From the NCBI RefSeq assembly GCF_003319105.1, contig NZ_QOHH01000007.1:62001-126000 (forward strand): a stretch of DNA of 64,000 bases. Reading direction: 5' to 3'. The position numbers and the translations under genes were made by a program. Source of the DNA: Blastococcus sp. TF02-09 (GTDB lineage Bacteria > Actinomycetota > Actinomycetes > Mycobacteriales > Geodermatophilaceae). Under the pieces are notes generated by a model. That model was not told the origin of the DNA. It searched no databases and saw nothing but the letters and a program-made list of their open reading frames with translations. Positions 61,446 to 64,000 of this stretch are shown one piece after another (positions within the stretch are counted from its first letter, which is position 1; every line of letters begins with the position of its first letter).

Positions 61446-63548
61446 ATGCACCAATCCACCAGCCCGCCCGTGGGCCGCCCGGCAGGACGCCGCCCGGCCC
61501 ATTCCTCCGACCCCGCACTGACGCGACGGCGATCCACGGCACGCACCCGGTGGGGGGCGCTGGCCTGCGCCCTCACCGTCGCGTCCACCGCGGGTTCCGT
61601 GGTCCTCGCCTCGCCGGCGAGCGCTGCCGTCCCCGTGTTCCCCGACAACATCGTGGTCTTCCCGAACCGCGACATGGTCTCCCTCGAGGGGTTCGAGGCG
61701 GCCTCGGGCAAGCAGGTCACGATCGAGGTCCGCCGTGGCGGGAGCGTCATCGGAGCTGCGACCGGCACCGGCGCGAGCCCCGCCGCGATCGCGGCCGGCG
61801 AGCCCACCGTCGAGGTCAACCACCCCGGAGGCATCTGCTGGGGAGCCGGCGGCGGTCCGCAGGTCACCCCGAACATCCAGGCCGGCGACGTCATCGTCGT
61901 CCGGTACGACAACGTCTCGTACGACACGACCGTGCAGGACGTGGAGGTGACCGGCTCGCAGCTCGACGGCGGCAGGCTCGTCGTCTCCGGCCGGGCGGGC
62001 GCGGGTGTCGACACCGCGAAGATGGAGCAGCGGATCATCAACCCGTCGCTCAAGGACGACCCCGCGGTGGCCCGCCGGGACGTCCGCGCGGTCCCGCCGG
62101 CCGAGCTGCAGCAGTCCGCCAAGGGCGACTACCAGTCGGGGCTCGCCGTGACCGGCGGTCAGTTCACCGCCACCTACCAGTTCCCGACCGCCGCGACCGC
62201 CACGGCCGTCAGCGAGGGCCAGCTGCGCGTCATGGCCTGGCAGAACGAGGACGCCGACGGCAACCGCCAGGGCCTGACCATCAGCGAGTTCGGGGAGATC
62301 GACGGCCCGGGCTTCGGCGGCTGCCCCGCCGGTGCCGCCGGACAGGGCCCGAAGTCGCCGACCGGTGTGACCGCCACGCAGAGCGCGCCCGGCGAGATCA
62401 CGGTCGGGTGGACGCCCGCGACCCAAAACCCGGGCACCGCGCCGGTGCAGGGCTTCACGGTGCGCGCGGTCTCGGTCGCCAGCACCGCCGGCGAGCAGAC
62501 CGAGTTCGGCAAGCGCATCAGCAACCCGAACGCCACGTCGACCAAGCTGAGCGGCACGCTGGCCGGCAACCGCATCGAGGTGCGGACGGTCACCGACGCG
62601 GGTGAGTCCTGGCCGCCGGCCCTGGTCGGCAGCCCGGCGGACGGCGGAGCCGGAGGCAACACGGACACGACGGCGCCGACCGTGAGCGCAACGCCCGCGG
62701 GCGGCACGGTCACCGCCGACCCGACGATCACCCTCGCGACGTCGGCCGACGGTCAGATCTACTACACGCTCGACGGCACCAGCCCGCTGGACGGCGTGGA
62801 CGCCGGGGCGGACGCCAACCTGTACACGGCTCCCTTCCCCCTCGGGCTGAGCGCGGCCAAGCCGTCGGTGACGCTCAAGTACGTCGCCTTCGACGCGGCC
62901 GGCAACACGTCGTTCGTCAAGACCGAGACGTACACGCTGGGCACCGCCGCCGCGCCGGGCGCCCCGGTGCTCGGAGCGGTCACGCCGGGGAACAACTCCG
63001 CCGTCGTCAACTGGACGGCGCCGACCCCGGGCTCGCAGCCGATCACCGGGTACACGGTCACGGCCACGCCGCCGACCGGCCCGGCCCGGACGGCGACCGC
63101 CCTGCCCGGCTCGACCCAGGCGACGGTGACCGGGCTGACCAACGGCACGGTCTACACGGTGACGGTGACGGCGACCAACGCGGTGGGCACCGGTGCTCCG
63201 TCCGCCGCGAAGACCGTCACCCCGGCCGCACCGGCCGCGGACACCATCACGGTCACCCGCGCCCAGTGGAAGACCGGTGACTTCCGCATTCAGGGCACGG
63301 GCAGCGAGGCCGGCGCGACCATCACGGTCACGGCACTCACCGCCCAGGGCGTCCCGGTCGTCGACCCCGCCACCGGGCTCCCGCGGACGATCACCACGAC
63401 GGTCGCCGCACCGGTCGCGCCCGAGGTGACCGGCGCCTGGACGATCCGCGCGCGCACCGGCTGGTTCGCCACCAACCGGCCCGCGCTCGTGAGGGTCACC
63501 TCCAGCCGCGGCGGCAGCATCGCCACGACGACCGTCGCGAACGGCTGA
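61446..63548 (+). CDS. Secreted surface protein with FN3 and chitobiase-type domains
   Basis: 700 residues from ATG 61446. Long signal peptide (RRSTARTRWGALACALTVAS, cleavage after SPASA). Residues about 45-295 form a beta-rich unknown domain (VFPDNIVVFPNRDMVSLEGF, NHPGGICWGAGG). Then an FN3 domain (about 300-390), a CHB_HEX_C-type domain (about 415-500, QIYYTLDGTSPLDG), a second FN3 domain (about 503-595) and a C-terminal beta domain (about 600-700). No LPXTG sorting signal, so secreted or wall-associated. It follows the signal peptidase and oxidase genes, suggesting it is processed or modified by them. Confidence 0.88.
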   Translation: MHQSTSPPVGRPAGRRPAHSSDPALTRRRSTARTRWGALACALTVASTAGSVVLASPASAAVPVFPDNIVVFPNRDMVSLEGFEAASGKQVTIEVRRGGSVIGAATGTGASPAAIAAGEPTVEVNHPGGICWGAGGGPQVTPNIQAGDVIVVRYDNVSYDTTVQDVEVTGSQLDGGRLVVSGRAGAGVDTAKMEQRIINPSLKDDPAVARRDVRAVPPAELQQSAKGDYQSGLAVTGGQFTATYQFPTAATATAVSEGQLRVMAWQNEDADGNRQGLTISEFGEIDGPGFGGCPAGAAGQGPKSPTGVTATQSAPGEITVGWTPATQNPGTAPVQGFTVRAVSVASTAGEQTEFGKRISNPNATSTKLSGTLAGNRIEVRTVTDAGESWPPALVGSPADGGAGGNTDTTAPTVSATPAGGTVTADPTITLATSADGQIYYTLDGTSPLDGVDAGADANLYTAPFPLGLSAAKPSVTLKYVAFDAAGNTSFVKTETYTLGTAAAPGAPVLGAVTPGNNSAVVNWTAPTPGSQPITGYTVTATPPTGPARTATALPGSTQATVTGLTNGTVYTVTVTATNAVGTGAPSAAKTVTPAAPAADTITVTRAQWKTGDFRIQGTGSEAGATITVTALTAQGVPVVDPATGLPRTITTTVAAPVAPEVTGAWTIRARTGWFATNRPALVRVTSSRGGSIATTTVANG

Positions 63549-63554
63549 CCCCAG

Positions 63555-63584
63555 CGGCGCCCGGTCCCTGCGGACCGGGCGCCG
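63555..63584. terminator. Hairpin terminator after the FN3 protein gene
   Basis: CGGCGCCCGGTCC (63555-63567) and GGACCGGGCGCCG (63572-63584) are perfectly complementary around a CTGC loop, 6 bp after the stop. Confidence 0.88.
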
Positions 63585-63596
63585 CCGGACCGGCAG

Positions 63597-63635
63597 CAGA
63601 GGGCACGTCATCCCCCGCGGATGGCGTGCCCTCTG
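63597..63635. terminator. Second hairpin, probably terminator of pxpA
   Basis: CAGAGGGCACG (63597-63607) pairs with CGTGCCCTCTG (63625-63635); 17-base loop. Lies just past the pxpA stop on the minus strand. Confidence 0.75.
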
Positions 63636-63648
63636 CGTGTGCCGGGGG

Positions 63649-64000
63649 TCAGCCGGCGGACGTGAACGCCGTGGGTGTGACGCCGGCCTGCTCCAGCGCC
63701 GTCCGCACCGCCCGGGCGAGCGCCACCGCGCCCGGGGTGTCGCCGTGCACGCAGATCGACGCGACGGCGGCCGGCACGGTGCTGCCGTCCACGGCCACCA
63801 CGGTGCCCTCGACCGCCATGCGCACGGCCCGCGCCGCGACCTCGGCCGCGTCGTGCACGACCGCCCCCGGCTCGCGCCGCGGCACCAGGCCGCCCTCGGC
63901 GGTGTAGCCGCGGTCGGCGAACCCCTCCGGGACCGGTCGAAGGCCCGCCGCCTCCGCCGCCCGCAGCAGCGCCGAGCCGGGCAGCCCCAGCACCGCCAGC
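63649..64000 (-). CDS. pxpA: 5-oxoprolinase subunit A (LamB/YcsF family), C-terminal part only
   Basis: The last about 117 residues are in the window; the start lies beyond the right edge. Family signatures seen: EGFADRGYTAEGGLVPR, the ...VDGSTV... segment and SICVHGDTPGAVALARAV, which carries the conserved CVHGD motif near the C-terminus. On the same strand as pxpB and pxpC but 16 kb away. Confidence 0.9.
   Translation of the reverse strand, partial: LAVLGLPGSALLRAAEAAGLRPVPEGFADRGYTAEGGLVPRREPGAVVHDAAEVAARAVRMAVEGTVVAVDGSTVPAAVASICVHGDTPGAVALARAVRTALEQAGVTPTAFTSAG

Noticed and set aside
47302-63648. Integrative conjugative element with defined ends
   Set aside because: No integrase, relaxase, tRNA gene or direct repeat was found at the borders, so only a block inserted by unknown means is proposed.

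Overview
The window is about 73% GC, reads densely in both directions, uses many GTG starts and 4-bp GTGA/ATGA overlaps, and carries typical actinobacterial families (ESX-type WXG100 proteins, SigE-RseA-HtrA-TatB, GlgC/GlgM, AzlCD, DNRLRE and SCO6880-family proteins). This points to a high-GC actinobacterium. A member of the Geodermatophilaceae (Blastococcus/Geodermatophilus/Modestobacter type) is my best guess from general similarity, but the genus cannot be decided from the sequence alone.

Layout. 1-2416: an accessory edge of visibly lower GC with a large secreted DNRLRE-domain protein interrupted by one TAG, and a decayed IS481-type transposase. 2417-7680: two small SRPBCC/NTF2-fold proteins, a PAS-GGDEF-EAL membrane signalling protein and an IlvX-like ThDP enzyme. 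7923-23084: a non-canonical type VII secretion (ESX-like) locus with two or three WXG100-like proteins, an FHA/triple-ATPase EccC/EssC-like motor, a receptor-like Ser/Thr kinase, a substrate-binding-type lipoprotein, a 944-residue exported coiled-coil-like protein and a pair of divergent paralogues of unknown function; EccB, EccD, EccE and mycosin are not present here. 23223-27040: quinone oxidoreductase, acyl-CoA dehydrogenase and CoA-ester lyase of the type linked to the ethylmalonyl-CoA pathway. 27211-33209: transporters and membrane proteins (EamA, MgtE-N/CBS plus DUF1003, aquaporin, AzlCD). 33352-38588: a block that resembles the mycobacterial mrp / tatB-htrA-rseA-sigE / methyltransferase neighbourhood. 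38675-41679: 2'-5' RNA ligase-like protein, glgC and divergent glgM. 41693-44798: a cobalamin riboswitch followed by a BtuF-BtuC-BtuD type ABC importer. 44802-47301: patatin-like lipase and 5-oxoprolinase subunits PxpC and PxpB.

47377-63548 is the most distinctive stretch. It holds a membrane protein, a receiver-only response regulator, a LuxR-type response regulator with its histidine kinase, a minimal type IV secretion-like gene set (VirB4-like ATPase, SCO6880-family protein, TrbL/VirB6-like protein, small VirB2-like membrane protein) with divergent lipoprotein and M23 peptidase genes, and then a Tat-exported multicopper oxidase, a membrane protein, a signal peptidase I and an FN3/chitobiase-type surface protein. 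Four upstream regions in this stretch share a CATTGGGGG-like or GGGGG/CCCC element, which suggests one regulon. The stretch lies between pxpB (47301) and pxpA (partial, 63649 to window end), all three pxp genes being on the minus strand, so the 5-oxoprolinase gene set is split by about 16 kb.

I saw no rRNA or tRNA gene and no CRISPR array. Products are assigned by reading motifs by eye; no database search was run.
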